The position numbers and the translations under genes were made by a program. From Pseudarthrobacter sp. NIBRBAC000502770 (lineage in GTDB: Bacteria > Actinomycetota > Actinomycetes > Actinomycetales > Micrococcaceae): a DNA stretch of 64,000 bases. The notes beneath the pieces were generated by a model. That model did no database searches and was not told the DNA's origin. It saw only the letters and a program-made list of their open reading frames with translations. Every line of letters starts with the position of its first letter. Positions within the stretch are counted from its first letter, which is position 1. Below are positions 26,245 through 36,028 of this stretch, piece by piece. The stretch spans positions 62,001-126,000 of the forward strand of contig NZ_CP041198.1 in the NCBI RefSeq assembly GCF_006517815.1. Direction: 5' to 3'.

Positions 26245-27960
26245 CTAGTACGCCTTGACGCGCTGCTCCACGATGAGGTGGATCAGGGCAAACACCCCGT
26301 CGCCGTCGATGGCCGCCAACGCGGCATCCAAGGCGGCCGGCACGTCCCGGTCCTCGGTTACGGTGATGCCAAACCCTCCGAAAGCCCTGGCCATCAGCGC
26401 AAAATCGGGGTTCTTCAACTGCGTGCCGGACACGCGCTGCGGGTAGTGCCGTTCCTGGTGCGTGCGGATGGTGCCGTACTCCTGGTTGTCCATGACCACC
26501 ATCAGGGGCGTGGCGCCGTACTGGGCGGCGGTGGCCAGCTCCTGCCCATTCATGAGGAACTCGCCGTCCCCCGCGATGGTCACCACCCGCCGTCCTGGCT
26601 GGGCCAGCGACGCGGCGATCGCGGACGGCACCGAGTACCCCATGGAGCCGTTGCGGGCGCTGATCATGGACGCGTAGCGGCGGGTTGGGAAATACCGGTG
26701 GGCCCAGTTGGTGTGTTCCCCGGCCCCGAACGTCACCATCGCATCCCCGGGAAGTCGGGGCACAAGGTTGGCCATCAGGGTGTCCATCCTCGCCTTGCCC
26801 GGCGCCGGGGACGCAGAAGGGAGCGCCGCGAAGCTTTCCTGCTCTCCCCGCATCCTCGCCGTCCAGGCCTTCCACTCCTCCTTGACCGGCAGGTCGATGC
26901 ACTCCAGGTCCCGGACGAACGCGTCCGGTTTGGCCAGGATCTGCCGTGACACGGGTCCGGACCGCCCCCGCAGCGAAGGGTCCGCTGTCACCAGGAAGTT
27001 CTTCTTGCTCCAGTCCTGGCGGCACACGAATCCGTCAGTGATCACATCTCCGGGCACCGTGCCCACGAACACCAGGAGGTCTGTCTCCTCCAGGAGGTCA
27101 TATGTGGGCCTGGGCCGGCCGTACCCGATGGGCCCCACGTAGGACGGCGAATCAAAGGACACCGTGCCTTGGGTGCGCCACTCCGCGGCGGCCGGGATGT
27201 GATGGCGCTCCAGCCAGGAAGTGAGCTGCGTGGCCGCCTCCTGCGTCCAGTCGTTGCCGCCGGTGACGAAGAGCGGCTTGCTGGATTCGGCCAGGGCAGC
27301 CTTCAGCGCCGCGGAGTCCGTGCTGCTCAATCCCCCTGCGGCTACGGGTATCGCGGGGTGGAGTTCCGGGCTGACCTGCTGGCGGATCACGTCCTCGGGC
27401 AGGCCAACAACCACGGGCCCAGGCCGTCCGCTCATCGCCGAAAACATGGCTTCGGCCACGATTTCGGAGGCCCGCTCCGGATGGTCCAGAACCATGACGC
27501 GCTTGGCGCCGGTATCGAACCAGGACTTGATGTCGAATTCCTGGAACGCTTCGCGGTCCCGGTGGGCAAACGGGATCAGGCCCACGAAGAGCAGCATGGG
27601 TGTGGAGTCCTGCCAGGCGGTGTGCAGGCCCACATGCGCATTCGCGGCGCCCGGTCCCCGGGTGACCATCGCGACACCCGGGCGTTGCTGCATCTTGCCG
27701 TCCGCCTCCGCCATGTAGGCGGCCCCGCCTTCATGCCGGCAGACGACGGTTTCAATGCTGGACTGGTGCAGGCCGTCCAGCACGTCGAGGAAGCTCTCGC
27801 CGGGAACCACGTAGGTGCGTTCCACGCCGTGGGCCACCAGCGAATCGACGATGACGTGTCCGGCGGATTTGAGGGCGGGCGCCACACGTTCCTGGTGGTG
27901 GACGACGGCGGCGGGCTGGGGACGGGAGGTGGTCAGGGTGGGCTGCGGCTCTGGTGTCAT
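26245..27960 (-). CDS. Thiamine diphosphate-dependent enzyme, acetolactate synthase large subunit-like
   Basis: A 571-residue three-domain ThDP enzyme. The N-terminal pyrimidine-binding domain has the essential Glu in CRHEGGAAYMAEA at about residues 74-86. A middle domain contains PLFVTGGNDW. The C-terminal diphosphate domain has GDGEFLMNGQELATAAQYG and MDNQEYGTIR, the Mg and ThDP motif. It resembles the acetolactate synthase/benzoylformate decarboxylase/oxalyl-CoA decarboxylase superfamily without the markers of a single activity. No ALS small subunit is encoded nearby, so a 2-oxoacid decarboxylase or carboligase role is as likely as acetolactate synthesis. It is the last gene of the PucR-glutaminase-permease operon, 37 bases after the permease. 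Confidence 0.9.
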   Translation of the reverse strand: MTPEPQPTLTTSRPQPAAVVHHQERVAPALKSAGHVIVDSLVAHGVERTYVVPGESFLDVLDGLHQSSIETVVCRHEGGAAYMAEADGKMQQRPGVAMVTRGPGAANAHVGLHTAWQDSTPMLLFVGLIPFAHRDREAFQEFDIKSWFDTGAKRVMVLDHPERASEIVAEAMFSAMSGRPGPVVVGLPEDVIRQQVSPELHPAIPVAAGGLSSTDSAALKAALAESSKPLFVTGGNDWTQEAATQLTSWLERHHIPAAAEWRTQGTVSFDSPSYVGPIGYGRPRPTYDLLEETDLLVFVGTVPGDVITDGFVCRQDWSKKNFLVTADPSLRGRSGPVSRQILAKPDAFVRDLECIDLPVKEEWKAWTARMRGEQESFAALPSASPAPGKARMDTLMANLVPRLPGDAMVTFGAGEHTNWAHRYFPTRRYASMISARNGSMGYSVPSAIAASLAQPGRRVVTIAGDGEFLMNGQELATAAQYGATPLMVVMDNQEYGTIRTHQERHYPQRVSGTQLKNPDFALMARAFGGFGITVTEDRDVPAALDAALAAIDGDGVFALIHLIVEQRVKAY

Positions 27961-27997
27961 GGTCTTTCTTCAGCTCGGATGATTGCAGGCGTTGTGG

Positions 27998-29515
27998 TCA
28001 GGAAATGGGCGTCCGGTTGGCGATCACGGGTGCTTTCCCGGTGTAGCCGTCGCGGGTTTCGGCGATGTGGCGGATGCGGTGGCGGCAGGCGTACCAGCCG
28101 GCGACCATGAGGATGGAGGCGATGGCGGTGACGAGCATGGTCAGGGGTGAGTCGATGAAGACCATGGCCAGGACGCCGATGAGGAAGAGCAGGGAGAGGT
28201 AGCCGGTGTAGGGGGCGCCGAACATGCGGAAGGTGGGGCGGGTGACCCAGCCTTTGTCGGCCCAGCGTTTGAGCTGGATTTGGCACAGGACGATGGTGGC
28301 CCAGGTCATGATGATGCCGACGGAGGCGATGTTGAGGACGATTTCGAAGGCTTCGGCGGGGACGAGGTAGTTCAGGGGGACGCCGAGGAGGGAGACGGTG
28401 GCGGTGATGGCGATGCCGCCGTAGGGGACGCCTGCTTTGTTCATGCGGGAGGCGAATTTGGGGGCGGAGCCGTTGACGGACATGGAGCGCAGGATCCGGC
28501 CGGTGGAGTAGAGTCCGGCGTTCAGGGAGGACAGGGCGGCGGTGAGGACGACGAGGTTCATGATGACGTCCACGCCCTGGACGCCGATGGAGCCGAAGAA
28601 CGTCACGAAGGGGCTGACGCCTTTTTGGTAGGAGGTGAAGGGCAGCAGCAGGGCCAGGAGGATCACGGAGCCGACGTAGAACACGGCGATGCGGAAGACC
28701 ACGGAGTTGATGGCCTTGGGCATGATTTTTTCGGGGTTTTCGGTTTCGCCGGCGGCGGTGCCGACGAGTTCGATGGAGGCGTAGGCGAAGAGGACGCCCT
28801 GCATGAGGATGATCATGGGGAGCAGGCCGTTGGGGAAGATTCCGCCGTTGTCGGACAGGAGGCTGATGCCGACCTGCTGGCCGTCGACGGGGGTGCCGAA
28901 GATGACGAAGTAGGTGCCGATGATCAGGAACGCGACGAGGGCGGCGACTTTGATGAGGGCGAACCAGAATTCCATTTCGCCGAAGACTTTCACCGAGACC
29001 AGGTTCAGGGCCAGGACGACGAGGAGGGCGGTCAGGGCCCAGGCCCACTGCGGGACGTCGGCCATCCAGGGGATGTAGTTGCCGAAGAAGTGCATGTAGA
29101 GGGCGGCGGCGGTGATGTCCACGATGGTGGTGGTGGCCCAGTTGATCCAGTAGAACCAGCCGGAGACGAACGCGGCTTTTTCGCCGAAGAATTCGCGGGC
29201 GTAGGAAACGAACGAGCCCGATGAGGGCCGGTGCAGGACCAGTTCGCCCAGGGCGCGCAGGATCAGGAACGCGAAGAACCCGCACACCGCGTAGGCGATG
29301 ACCAGGGACGGGCCGGCCGCGTTGAGCCGGCCGCCGGCGCCCAGGAACAGGCCGGTACCGATCGCACCGCCGATCGCGATCATCTGGATCTGCCGGGGCT
29401 TGAGGTTCTTGTGGTAACCCTTGTCCTCCGCGTGCAGGGAGGTCTCGGACGCATGCGCGTGACCACCATCAATCAGGTGGTCGAACTCAACCTCGTCATT
29501 GGGGTTGTTGGGCAT
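27998..29515 (-). CDS. APC-family amino acid permease (AnsP/GabP-like)
   Basis: A 505-residue membrane transporter with about twelve hydrophobic segments. The amino acid transporter signature is present at the N-terminus: [24 protein letters not shown], then [39 protein letters not shown]. Charged tails lie at both ends. The closest named group is the L-asparagine/GABA-type permeases. The adjacent glutaminase makes glutamine or asparagine a reasonable substrate, but this is inference. It follows glutaminase by 46 bases in the same operon. Its minus-strand codon choice is unusually uniform, with C or G at nearly every third position, consistent with high expression. Confidence 0.94.
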   Translation of the reverse strand: MPNNPNDEVEFDHLIDGGHAHASETSLHAEDKGYHKNLKPRQIQMIAIGGAIGTGLFLGAGGRLNAAGPSLVIAYAVCGFFAFLILRALGELVLHRPSSGSFVSYAREFFGEKAAFVSGWFYWINWATTTIVDITAAALYMHFFGNYIPWMADVPQWAWALTALLVVLALNLVSVKVFGEMEFWFALIKVAALVAFLIIGTYFVIFGTPVDGQQVGISLLSDNGGIFPNGLLPMIILMQGVLFAYASIELVGTAAGETENPEKIMPKAINSVVFRIAVFYVGSVILLALLLPFTSYQKGVSPFVTFFGSIGVQGVDVIMNLVVLTAALSSLNAGLYSTGRILRSMSVNGSAPKFASRMNKAGVPYGGIAITATVSLLGVPLNYLVPAEAFEIVLNIASVGIIMTWATIVLCQIQLKRWADKGWVTRPTFRMFGAPYTGYLSLLFLIGVLAMVFIDSPLTMLVTAIASILMVAGWYACRHRIRHIAETRDGYTGKAPVIANRTPIS

Positions 29516-29561
29516 GGGGATTCCTTTCGATCCGGAAAAGATCTTGGTGGATGGGGGAAAC

Positions 29562-30521
29562 TTAGAAGACTGACCAGCCGGTGCGGTCGGAGAGGTCGGC
29601 CAGGGCGGCGGTGCCGGCGAGGGAGTTGCCTTTGGCGTCCAGGCGCGGGCTCCAGACGCAGATAACGCACTTGCCCGGGACGATCACCAGGATCCCGCCG
29701 CCTACTCCGCTTTTGCCGGGCAGGCCCACCCGGTACGCGAATTCGCCGGCGGCGTCATACATGCCGCAGGTCAGCATGATGGAGCCGATCCGCTTGGCCT
29801 CGCTCGGGGACAACACGGCTCCGGGGGCTCCCTGGCCGTCGCTGGCAAGGAACAGGCCTGCCTTGGCCAGCTGGACGCACGTCATCATGATGGAGCACTG
29901 GCGGACGTAGTTCTCCACCACTGCCGCCGCCGGCTGGGTGAGGTTGCCGAAGTCCTTGAGGAAGTGCGCCAGGGCCAGGTTGCGGCTGCTGCCGGCGAGT
30001 TCACCGGCAGCAGCGGCCTCGTCGATGAACGGCGCCGGCCCTCCCTCCTGGCCTGTTTGTCCTCCGGTACCCGCCTGCCGGGTGAGGAACTGCAGGAGGT
30101 GCGCGGCGGCGTCGGGCGTCTCTTCCATCAGGTGGTCCGTGACCACCAGGGCGCCGGCGTTGATGAAGGGATTACGCGGAATACCGTGCTCGGCTTCGAG
30201 CTGGACCAGCGAGTTGAAAGCTGTTCCGGATGGTTCGCGCAGCACCCGTGACCACAGCAGGCCGGACCGGCCGCGCTGCAGCGCCATGGCCAGGGTGAAC
30301 ACCTTGGAGATGCTCTGGATGGAGAACGGGACGTCCGCGTCGCCGGAGCTGAAGACCTTGCCGGAGGTGGTGGCAACGGCGATGCCAAAACGGTTGAAGG
30401 GGACGGTCGCCAGGACCGGGATGTTGCCGGGTACGGCACCGGTTTCCTTTCGGGGCCGGTGTTCCCGGACGATCTCCTCGAGGAGGATGTCCAGGGGCGG
30501 TGCGCTGAGTGTGGTGCTCAT
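29562..30521 (-). CDS. glsA: Glutaminase (glutaminase A family)
   Basis: A 319-residue enzyme hydrolysing glutamine to glutamate and ammonia. The serine-lysine catalytic motif SIQSISKVF lies at about residues 66-74. [12 protein letters not shown] follows near 108, and the family block [21 protein letters not shown] near 215. The length is normal for bacterial GlsA. The ATG at 30521 overlaps the stop of the PucR gene (ATGA), so regulator and enzyme are translationally coupled. The frame upstream of this ATG lies inside the PucR gene and is rejected. Confidence 0.95.
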   Translation of the reverse strand: MSTTLSAPPLDILLEEIVREHRPRKETGAVPGNIPVLATVPFNRFGIAVATTSGKVFSSGDADVPFSIQSISKVFTLAMALQRGRSGLLWSRVLREPSGTAFNSLVQLEAEHGIPRNPFINAGALVVTDHLMEETPDAAAHLLQFLTRQAGTGGQTGQEGGPAPFIDEAAAAGELAGSSRNLALAHFLKDFGNLTQPAAAVVENYVRQCSIMMTCVQLAKAGLFLASDGQGAPGAVLSPSEAKRIGSIMLTCGMYDAAGEFAYRVGLPGKSGVGGGILVIVPGKCVICVWSPRLDAKGNSLAGTAALADLSDRTGWSVF

Positions 30522-32113
30522 TTCCTGCCTGAATTGTCGGTGGAGGCGGCCCACTCCTGGAGATGGAGCAGGGCCACCAGTGAGTCGCGCGGGTTGCCGA
30601 AATCCAGGCCGGTCACCCGGGCCGCCTTGGCAACGCGGTAGTAGACGGTGTTTTTGTGCAGGTTCATGTGTTTGGCGCATTCGGAGACGTCGAAGCAGGC
30701 GTCGAAATAGGCCTGCAGGGTTGCTGCGAGTTCGGTATCCTCCTGGAGCAACGCCGCCATGCTGCGGTGCCGGAAGGGTGAGCCGTGGAAGTTCCGGACC
30801 GCCTCGCGGTACAGGATTTCCGCCTCGAAATCATCAACGGTGGCCACCGTGCCCGGCGTGGCGTTCCGCACGCAGGCCAGCAGCGCTTCAGTGATGCCGG
30901 TGACCCCGTGGATGGACAGCAGGTCCGGCGCCAGCGGTCCGACGGCGGCGAAGGGAATGATGCCGAGGTGTTTGCGGGCATCCTTGACCACCGCTTCGGC
31001 AAGTGCCCTCAGCCCCGCCTCCGCCGTGCCGGACTGGAGGTCCGGCAGGATGATGGCCGTGTCACCGTTGAACTGGCCCACGACGGCGGACGCCTTGTAT
31101 GCAGCGGCGTGAATGGAGGCCAGGTTGGCCAGTTCTCCGTGCTTGAGCGCGGCGTCGTCAGCCCGGGAGTCGGCGTCGGACATGCCGACCAGGAGAAGCG
31201 CCGCGGGACGCTCCGAGGGGATCTTTCCGCTGTGGGCGCTGGCGGCGGCCTCGGCGGGACCTGACAGGATCCGTGCCACCCGGTCCTCCCGCATGTGGAC
31301 GGACTGCTGGTTGCGGTATCGGATCAGTTCGGCGGAAACCCTGGCTGCGGCTCCGGTGAGGACGTACTCCACGTCCGGGCCGAAGCCTTCTCCGGTCTCC
31401 TGGAGCCAGATGTAGCCCATGATCCGCTCCCCGGCGAAGAGCGCGATGGCCACCCGTTCACGCAGCCCGTCCTGGGGCCGGGCAGGCACGCGGACCGGCT
31501 GCCGGGTGCGGTGGAGTTCGCGGTACGCGCCCAGGTCCTTGAGCAGCAGCTCGTACTTCCGCGGGCCGCGGCGGGACAGGATGGACGCTTTGCGGAGCTC
31601 ATCGATGTCGTTGGTGACCGTGGAGTACGCCAGGACCTTGTTGGCCGCGTCCTCGATCAGCACGTGGCTGGAGGTGAGCCTGGCCGTGGTCTGGGCGATG
31701 GCGAACAGGTCTTCCTCGAGCAGGGTGAGGACTTCGCTCTCGTAGCTGCGCGGCTGGATCCGGTCTTTTGCGATGGACAGCAGGCGGTCCCAGTCGGCGG
31801 CCGGATCAACCAGCAGGAGGCCCGAGCCCGCTGCCTGCAGGAGTTCTTCCGCTTCGGAGAGGCCTTCGCGGTTGCCTTTGACGGCTACTACCGGGGGCGG
31901 GTCTTTCAGGAGCCGCCGGAGCGCCGGCAGGGCGGAGCGGCCGCGGACACCGATGAGCAGGACAAACGCGCCGGCAGCCTGGACGGACTCGTCGTCGGCG
32001 TCGACAATCAGGAACCGTTCGATGGCCGGCGCCGAGGGGGCGGGGCGGAGGATGAGGCTGGCGAAGCCAAGGGGAAGATCCGAGAGGATGTCGTCCACCG
32101 TAACCGCGGCCAT
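30518..32113 (-). CDS. PucR family transcriptional regulator
   Basis: A 531-residue protein. The N-terminal region has DILSDLPLGFASLILRP and is followed by a central GAF-like sensor part (about residues 130-270). The C-terminal helix-turn-helix of the PucR type ends in LQAYFDACFDVSECAKHMNLHKNTVYYRVAKAARVTGLDF. PucR proteins commonly activate purine or amino-acid catabolism. As first gene of the operon with glutaminase, permease and the ThDP enzyme, it most likely controls them and senses a related metabolite. Upstream, 240 bases separate it from the convergent-side terminator, enough for its own promoter; no clear operator was identified. Confidence 0.93.
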   Translation of the reverse strand: MAAVTVDDILSDLPLGFASLILRPAPSAPAIERFLIVDADDESVQAAGAFVLLIGVRGRSALPALRRLLKDPPPVVAVKGNREGLSEAEELLQAAGSGLLLVDPAADWDRLLSIAKDRIQPRSYESEVLTLLEEDLFAIAQTTARLTSSHVLIEDAANKVLAYSTVTNDIDELRKASILSRRGPRKYELLLKDLGAYRELHRTRQPVRVPARPQDGLRERVAIALFAGERIMGYIWLQETGEGFGPDVEYVLTGAAARVSAELIRYRNQQSVHMREDRVARILSGPAEAAASAHSGKIPSERPAALLLVGMSDADSRADDAALKHGELANLASIHAAAYKASAVVGQFNGDTAIILPDLQSGTAEAGLRALAEAVVKDARKHLGIIPFAAVGPLAPDLLSIHGVTGITEALLACVRNATPGTVATVDDFEAEILYREAVRNFHGSPFRHRSMAALLQEDTELAATLQAYFDACFDVSECAKHMNLHKNTVYYRVAKAARVTGLDFGNPRDSLVALLHLQEWAASTDNSGRK

Positions 32114-32279
32114 GGGTTGTCCTTTTGCGTCGATCCCGCCGGACGGCTCTGTCCGGTGACCTCATGCTATCCAGCGGCCGCCGTCCTGATTATGTGCCGG
32201 GTCCCAAACTCGGGCACGGATTTTTGGGTTCCAGCCCGAGGCGCAGGTCCGCTGCCTGGGAGCCGCCCGGACAGCAACA

Positions 32280-32315
32280 CCAAAGGCGGGCCAGCGTATG
32301 CTGACCCGCCTTTGG
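32280..32315. terminator. Terminator of the gentisate operon
   Basis: Hairpin of 16-base arms with one mismatch (32280-32295 and 32300-32315; left arm CCAAAGGCGGGCCAGC) and loop GTAT, 38 bases beyond the stop of the maleylpyruvate isomerase gene on the minus strand. The rest of the 240-base gap up to the PucR start shows no gene. Confidence 0.75.
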
Positions 32316-32353
32316 GAGTGTGGCGATGGCTTGCCTGGACTTTGGATCTACAG

Positions 32354-33130
32354 CTAGATCCAGGCGGGTGCCGGGGGCGCGGGGGTGACCGATCCGCCGT
32401 CGCCGCCTTCCGTTGCTGGACGCTGTGCCGTCGTGCCGTCCGTGCCGCGGCCGGTGGCCCACTGCGCGATGGCGGCCAGGGAGCCGGACACCACGGTGGG
32501 GGAAGCGGATGACGTGTCCCCGAAGATGAGCGCGGACGGCTGCCCGGTGACCTCGACCACGAGGTCCTTGTCCGTGCCGCGGGGGTGCCAGGCGCCGGTG
32601 ATGTCCGTCAGGAGCCGTTCCAGGACGGGGGCGGGGATGTCCTTGAACGTGGCCCCGTTGTCCAGGTCCACGGCGTGCACCCACACTTCCCGGGTGCGCA
32701 TCCACACGGTCTCTTCGGCCGGGACGGTCCTGCCCTGGACGGTTTTGACCTTGTGGTGCCAGTTGTCGGCGGGCAGGTCGCGCCATTCGACGTTCAGGTG
32801 CACGGCGGAGTGGTCGAACAGGTTGCGCAGGGCGATCGGGGACAGCGTCGCGCCGAAGTCGATCTCGTGGTTGCGGACCTCAACGGACGGGTACATCGGT
32901 GTTTCCACCCCGGTGGCTGCCCACTCGACCAGCCGGGCGATGGCCCGCGCGTTGTAGCCCACGTGGGCTACAACGTGGCGGCGGGTCCAGCCCGGCAGGA
33001 GCGAGTCCCCGTCCAGTTCCGCGTCGGAAAGCTCGTTGAGCTTGCGGGCGAAGAACGCGGTGCCGCGCCGGGCCTGCAGGAGCCCGTCGAGCAGGACGGG
33101 ATCGGTGGCCTGGTCGTGCCGGGCAACCAT
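32354..33130 (-). CDS. Maleylpyruvate isomerase, mycothiol-dependent type
   Basis: A 258-residue protein of the mycothiol-dependent maleylpyruvate isomerase/DinB-like family. It has LLPGWTRRHVVAHVGYNARAIARLVEWAATG near residues 45-75, supplying His ligands of the metal site. A later TREVWVHAVDLDNG near 145 provides another His and acidic residue. The enzyme converts maleylpyruvate to fumarylpyruvate with mycothiol as cofactor, the actinobacterial alternative to the glutathione enzyme. Its ATG shares one base with the stop of the hydrolase gene (TGATG). It is the third step in the gentisate pathway, and the context makes the assignment strong. Confidence 0.93.
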   Translation of the reverse strand: MVARHDQATDPVLLDGLLQARRGTAFFARKLNELSDAELDGDSLLPGWTRRHVVAHVGYNARAIARLVEWAATGVETPMYPSVEVRNHEIDFGATLSPIALRNLFDHSAVHLNVEWRDLPADNWHHKVKTVQGRTVPAEETVWMRTREVWVHAVDLDNGATFKDIPAPVLERLLTDITGAWHPRGTDKDLVVEVTGQPSALIFGDTSSASPTVVSGSLAAIAQWATGRGTDGTTAQRPATEGGDGGSVTPAPPAPAWI

Positions 33131-33972
33131 CAGGCTTCCTTGACCACGCGGTTGGTCAGCTGGCCCAGGCCCTCGATGGTGGTGACCAGGACCTGGCCTT
33201 CCTGCAGGTAGCGCTTGGGGTCCTGGGCGTGGCCCACGCCGCCGGGGGTGCCGGTGGCGATCACGTCGCCCGGGTTCAGGGTGATGATGGTGGAGATGTA
33301 GGAGACCAGGAACTCCGGGGTGAACACCAGGTCCGAGGTGGGGGTGGACTGCTGGACTTCACCGTCCACGGCGGAGGTCATCAGCGGGCCCGCGGTGAAC
33401 TCGTCCTTGGTGACCAGGGCGGGTCCGAACGGGGTGGACTTTTCCCAGGTCTTGCCCTGCAGCCACTGGATGGTGCGGAACTGGTAGTCGCGCATGGAGA
33501 CGTCGTTGAGCACTGAGTAACCGGCGATGTGCCCAGCGGCTTCGGCTTCGGGGATGCGGCGGCCGGCCTTGCCAATGACGACGGCGAGTTCGGCTTCCCA
33601 GTCCACGGTGTCCGATTCCTGCGGCAGGGCCAGGTCGTCGTTGGGACCGATCAGCGACTCGGCGTACTTGGCGAACAGGGTGGGGTACTCCGGAACTTCC
33701 CGGCCCATTTCCTTGATGTGGTTGCGGTAGTTGTGGCCCACGCAGATGATCTTGCCGGGGGAAGGCACGACGGGGGCGATGTCGGCACCGTCCAAAGGGT
33801 GCGTGGCGCCGTTGGCCGCCTTCGCGGTGGTTTCCCAATTGGGGTCCTGCAGCAGGGCCCCGACGTCGGAGAACCCCGGGATTTCGGTGAGGGTGCCGCC
33901 GTCCTGGCGGACCGCCGTCGTGCTCTTGCCGTTGCCGGTGCCGGCGGGGAGGCGGAGGGTGAGGAGTTTCAT
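33130..33972 (-). CDS. Fumarylpyruvate hydrolase (fumarylacetoacetate hydrolase family)
   Basis: A 280-residue FAH-fold enzyme. IICVGHNYRNHIKEMG near residue 74 and LFAKYAESLIGPNDD near 100 are the substrate-binding blocks. DWEAELAVVIGK near 128 holds the Glu and Asp metal ligands, and the family end IATGTPGGVGHAQDP is present. It hydrolyses fumarylpyruvate to fumarate and pyruvate, the last step of the gentisate pathway. The start ATG overlaps the gentisate dioxygenase stop by one base (TAATG). The activity follows from operon context, since the FAH fold alone does not specify substrate. Confidence 0.92.
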   Translation of the reverse strand: MKLLTLRLPAGTGNGKSTTAVRQDGGTLTEIPGFSDVGALLQDPNWETTAKAANGATHPLDGADIAPVVPSPGKIICVGHNYRNHIKEMGREVPEYPTLFAKYAESLIGPNDDLALPQESDTVDWEAELAVVIGKAGRRIPEAEAAGHIAGYSVLNDVSMRDYQFRTIQWLQGKTWEKSTPFGPALVTKDEFTAGPLMTSAVDGEVQQSTPTSDLVFTPEFLVSYISTIITLNPGDVIATGTPGGVGHAQDPKRYLQEGQVLVTTIEGLGQLTNRVVKEA

Positions 33973-35102
33973 TACTTGGTGCGTCCTTCGATGTAGGTGC
34001 GGTTGAAGTTCAGGCGCTCAAAGATGGGTGCGTCGCTGAACCGGAACAAATCAAACTCGGATTCGGCCTGCAGTGACCAGGCGGCCCAGGACGGGACTAC
34101 GAACAGGTCGCCCTTGGCCAGGACCCTGGTTTCGCCGTTGAGGGTCACGGTGCCGGTGCCTTCGAAGACCTGCCAGACACTGGAGCCCACCTCGCGGACG
34201 GTCTCGGTCCAGGCTCCGGCGCGCAGCCGGTGGAACTCGGCACGGATGGTGGGCATGACATCCCCGCCGGTGGTGGGGTTGGTGTAGCGGACCGCGGCGT
34301 GGCCCTGGGACACGGTGGCGGGGTGGCCTTCATCCTCGAGGAGGAGTTGTTCGCGTAGGGCGGCGTCGGTGTACTTCCACCGGTAGGCGGCGATGGGGGA
34401 GTTGGTGGTCTCATCCAGGCCGGAGAGCGGGCGCAGCCCCGGGTGGGCCCAGAGCCGCTCGGAGCGGGAGATGTCCGGGGTGGCCTCGTCCGTGACGCGC
34501 TCGGTACCGAACTCGAAGAACCCGGCATCGGCGTAGTGGACGAACGGGATGTCCAGCCCATCGATCCAGGCCATGGGCTCATCGGTGTCGTTGTGGTGGC
34601 CGTGGAAGTTCCAGCCCGGGGTGAGCAGGAAGTCGCCGCGGGACATCCGGACCGGGTCACCGTTCACCACGGTCCACACTCCCTCGCCTTCGACGACGAA
34701 GCGGAAGGCGTTCTGCGAGTGGCGGTGCTCGGGGGCGGTTTCGCGGCCGCCCAGGTACTGGATGGCGGCCCAGAGGGTGGGGGTGGCGTACGGGGTGCCG
34801 GCCAGGCCAGGATTGGCCAGCGCGATCGCCCGGCGCTCCCCGCCCCGGCCCACGGGCACCAGGTCCCCGGCGCGGGCGGCCAGCGGGTACAGGTCGTTCC
34901 ACCGCCACACGTGCGGTACCGCCTTGGGGGACGGGACCATGGGCATCAGGTCCGCGATCTCCGTCCACAGCGGAATCAGGTTTTCCTTATCGAAATCCTT
35001 GTAGAGCTGCTCAAGCTGCGCAGCCTCCTCCGGGGTGGGCTCGGGAACGTGGTGTTCCTGCGCCACGGATTCGTGCGTTTGGTTTTCAGCGCTGATGGAC
35101 AC
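33972..35102 (-). CDS. Gentisate 1,2-dioxygenase
   Basis: A 376-residue bicupin. The N-terminal cupin carries HRHSQNAFRFVVEGEG near residue 125 and LTPGWNFHGHHNDTDEPMAWIDGLD near 160, the latter providing the Fe(II) His ligands. The second cupin near the C-terminus (EVGSSVWQVFEGTGTVTLNG, then GDLFVVPSWAAWSL) lacks the full metal set. This matches gentisate dioxygenases, which cleave gentisate to maleylpyruvate with O2. It is the first gene of the minus-strand operon and has a candidate IclR operator about 76 bases upstream. Confidence 0.95.
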   Translation of the reverse strand: MSISAENQTHESVAQEHHVPEPTPEEAAQLEQLYKDFDKENLIPLWTEIADLMPMVPSPKAVPHVWRWNDLYPLAARAGDLVPVGRGGERRAIALANPGLAGTPYATPTLWAAIQYLGGRETAPEHRHSQNAFRFVVEGEGVWTVVNGDPVRMSRGDFLLTPGWNFHGHHNDTDEPMAWIDGLDIPFVHYADAGFFEFGTERVTDEATPDISRSERLWAHPGLRPLSGLDETTNSPIAAYRWKYTDAALREQLLLEDEGHPATVSQGHAAVRYTNPTTGGDVMPTIRAEFHRLRAGAWTETVREVGSSVWQVFEGTGTVTLNGETRVLAKGDLFVVPSWAAWSLQAESEFDLFRFSDAPIFERLNFNRTYIEGRTK

Positions 35103-35177
35103 TGGCCTTCTCCTTGCGTGCGGACTGAGTGCGACGTGGATTCGACCCTAGGGAAGGCTTGCTGTGATCTCCAACAT

Positions 35178-35194
35178 ATTCTGTCTGCCAGAAT
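35178..35194. promoter_or_regulatory. IclR operator in the gentisate dioxygenase promoter region
   Basis: Perfect inverted repeat ATTCTG-N5-CAGAAT, 76 bases upstream of the gentisate dioxygenase start and 28 bases after the IclR stop. The same arms and spacing occur in the IclR/MFS intergenic region at 36017-36039, so both are probably bound by the adjacent IclR protein. Confidence 0.6.
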
Positions 35195-35221
35195 TACTCT
35201 TGGGACTTTCCGCAGAGAGCC

Positions 35222-36028
35222 TCAGCTGCTTCCCGCTCCGTCCACCGGATTGGCTGCGATATCCAGCTCCAGCTGGCGGCGGGTTTCCATCATGACGCCC
35301 ACCAGTCCGGCGTCGAACAGCGGCCGGAACCTGGCCACCGGAGTCGCCACGCTCAAGGCGCCCACCACCATGCCCCTGCCGTTGTGCAGCGCCATCCCAA
35401 AGGCACTGATACCCTCCTCCGTGCCCTCGAAGTTGGCGGCGAAGCCGTTGGTGCGCACGGACTCAAGCTCACGCAGGAACGCCGGGTACTCGGCGTCGGA
35501 GATGTAGTCGCCGGCGAGCTCCGCGTTGGGCCCGCGGAACAGCTGCTCCACCATGGCGGGATCCAGTTCCGCCAGGATGGCCTTGCCGCCGGAGGCCTTA
35601 TGGGCCGGAAGCAAGGTCCCCTGCCGGTCACCCACGCGCAGGATGTTCGAACTTTCCACGGTGTCCAGGAAGCGGACCTTGGTGCCCACCCGGATCATCA
35701 GGTTGACGGTCTCGTTGGTCCGCGCGCAAAGCACTTCCATATGGGGCCGGGAGATGTCGCGGAGCTGCCGGGTCCAGCTGAACCCGGCAGGCCCGGCGCC
35801 CATGGCCGGGCCCGGCACGTAGCGGCGCGTCTCATCCTGGACGGCAAACCCGCGGTACACCAGCATGGCCAGCAGGCGGTGGGCCGTGGACGGGGCCACG
35901 CCTAGTTCCGCCGCAGCGTCCTTGAGCCGCAGGCTGCCCACGTCCCGCAGGAGCTGCAGGAGTTGCAGGGCGTTGTCCACTGCCTCGATGGCGTAGGTAG
36001 GCTTCCGCCGGGCCGGAAGATTCTGCAT
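35222..36028 (-). CDS. IclR family regulator of the gentisate/3-hydroxybenzoate pathway
   Basis: A 268-residue regulator. The N-terminal winged helix spans about residues 10-70 (NALQLLQLLRDVGSLRLKDAAAELGVAPSTAHRLLAMLVYRGFAVQD). The C-terminal effector domain has LDTVESSNILRVGDRQGTLLPAHKASGGKAIL in the middle and a conserved Gly-rich end. IclR proteins typically sense aromatic acids and act as repressors or activators. It lies between the gentisate dioxygenase operon (same strand) and the divergent MFS-hydroxylase operon. Matching dyads flank it, one of them overlapping its own start codon, which predicts autoregulation and control of both arms. Confidence 0.95.
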   Translation of the reverse strand: MQNLPARRKPTYAIEAVDNALQLLQLLRDVGSLRLKDAAAELGVAPSTAHRLLAMLVYRGFAVQDETRRYVPGPAMGAGPAGFSWTRQLRDISRPHMEVLCARTNETVNLMIRVGTKVRFLDTVESSNILRVGDRQGTLLPAHKASGGKAILAELDPAMVEQLFRGPNAELAGDYISDAEYPAFLRELESVRTNGFAANFEGTEEGISAFGMALHNGRGMVVGALSVATPVARFRPLFDAGLVGVMMETRRQLELDIAANPVDGAGSS

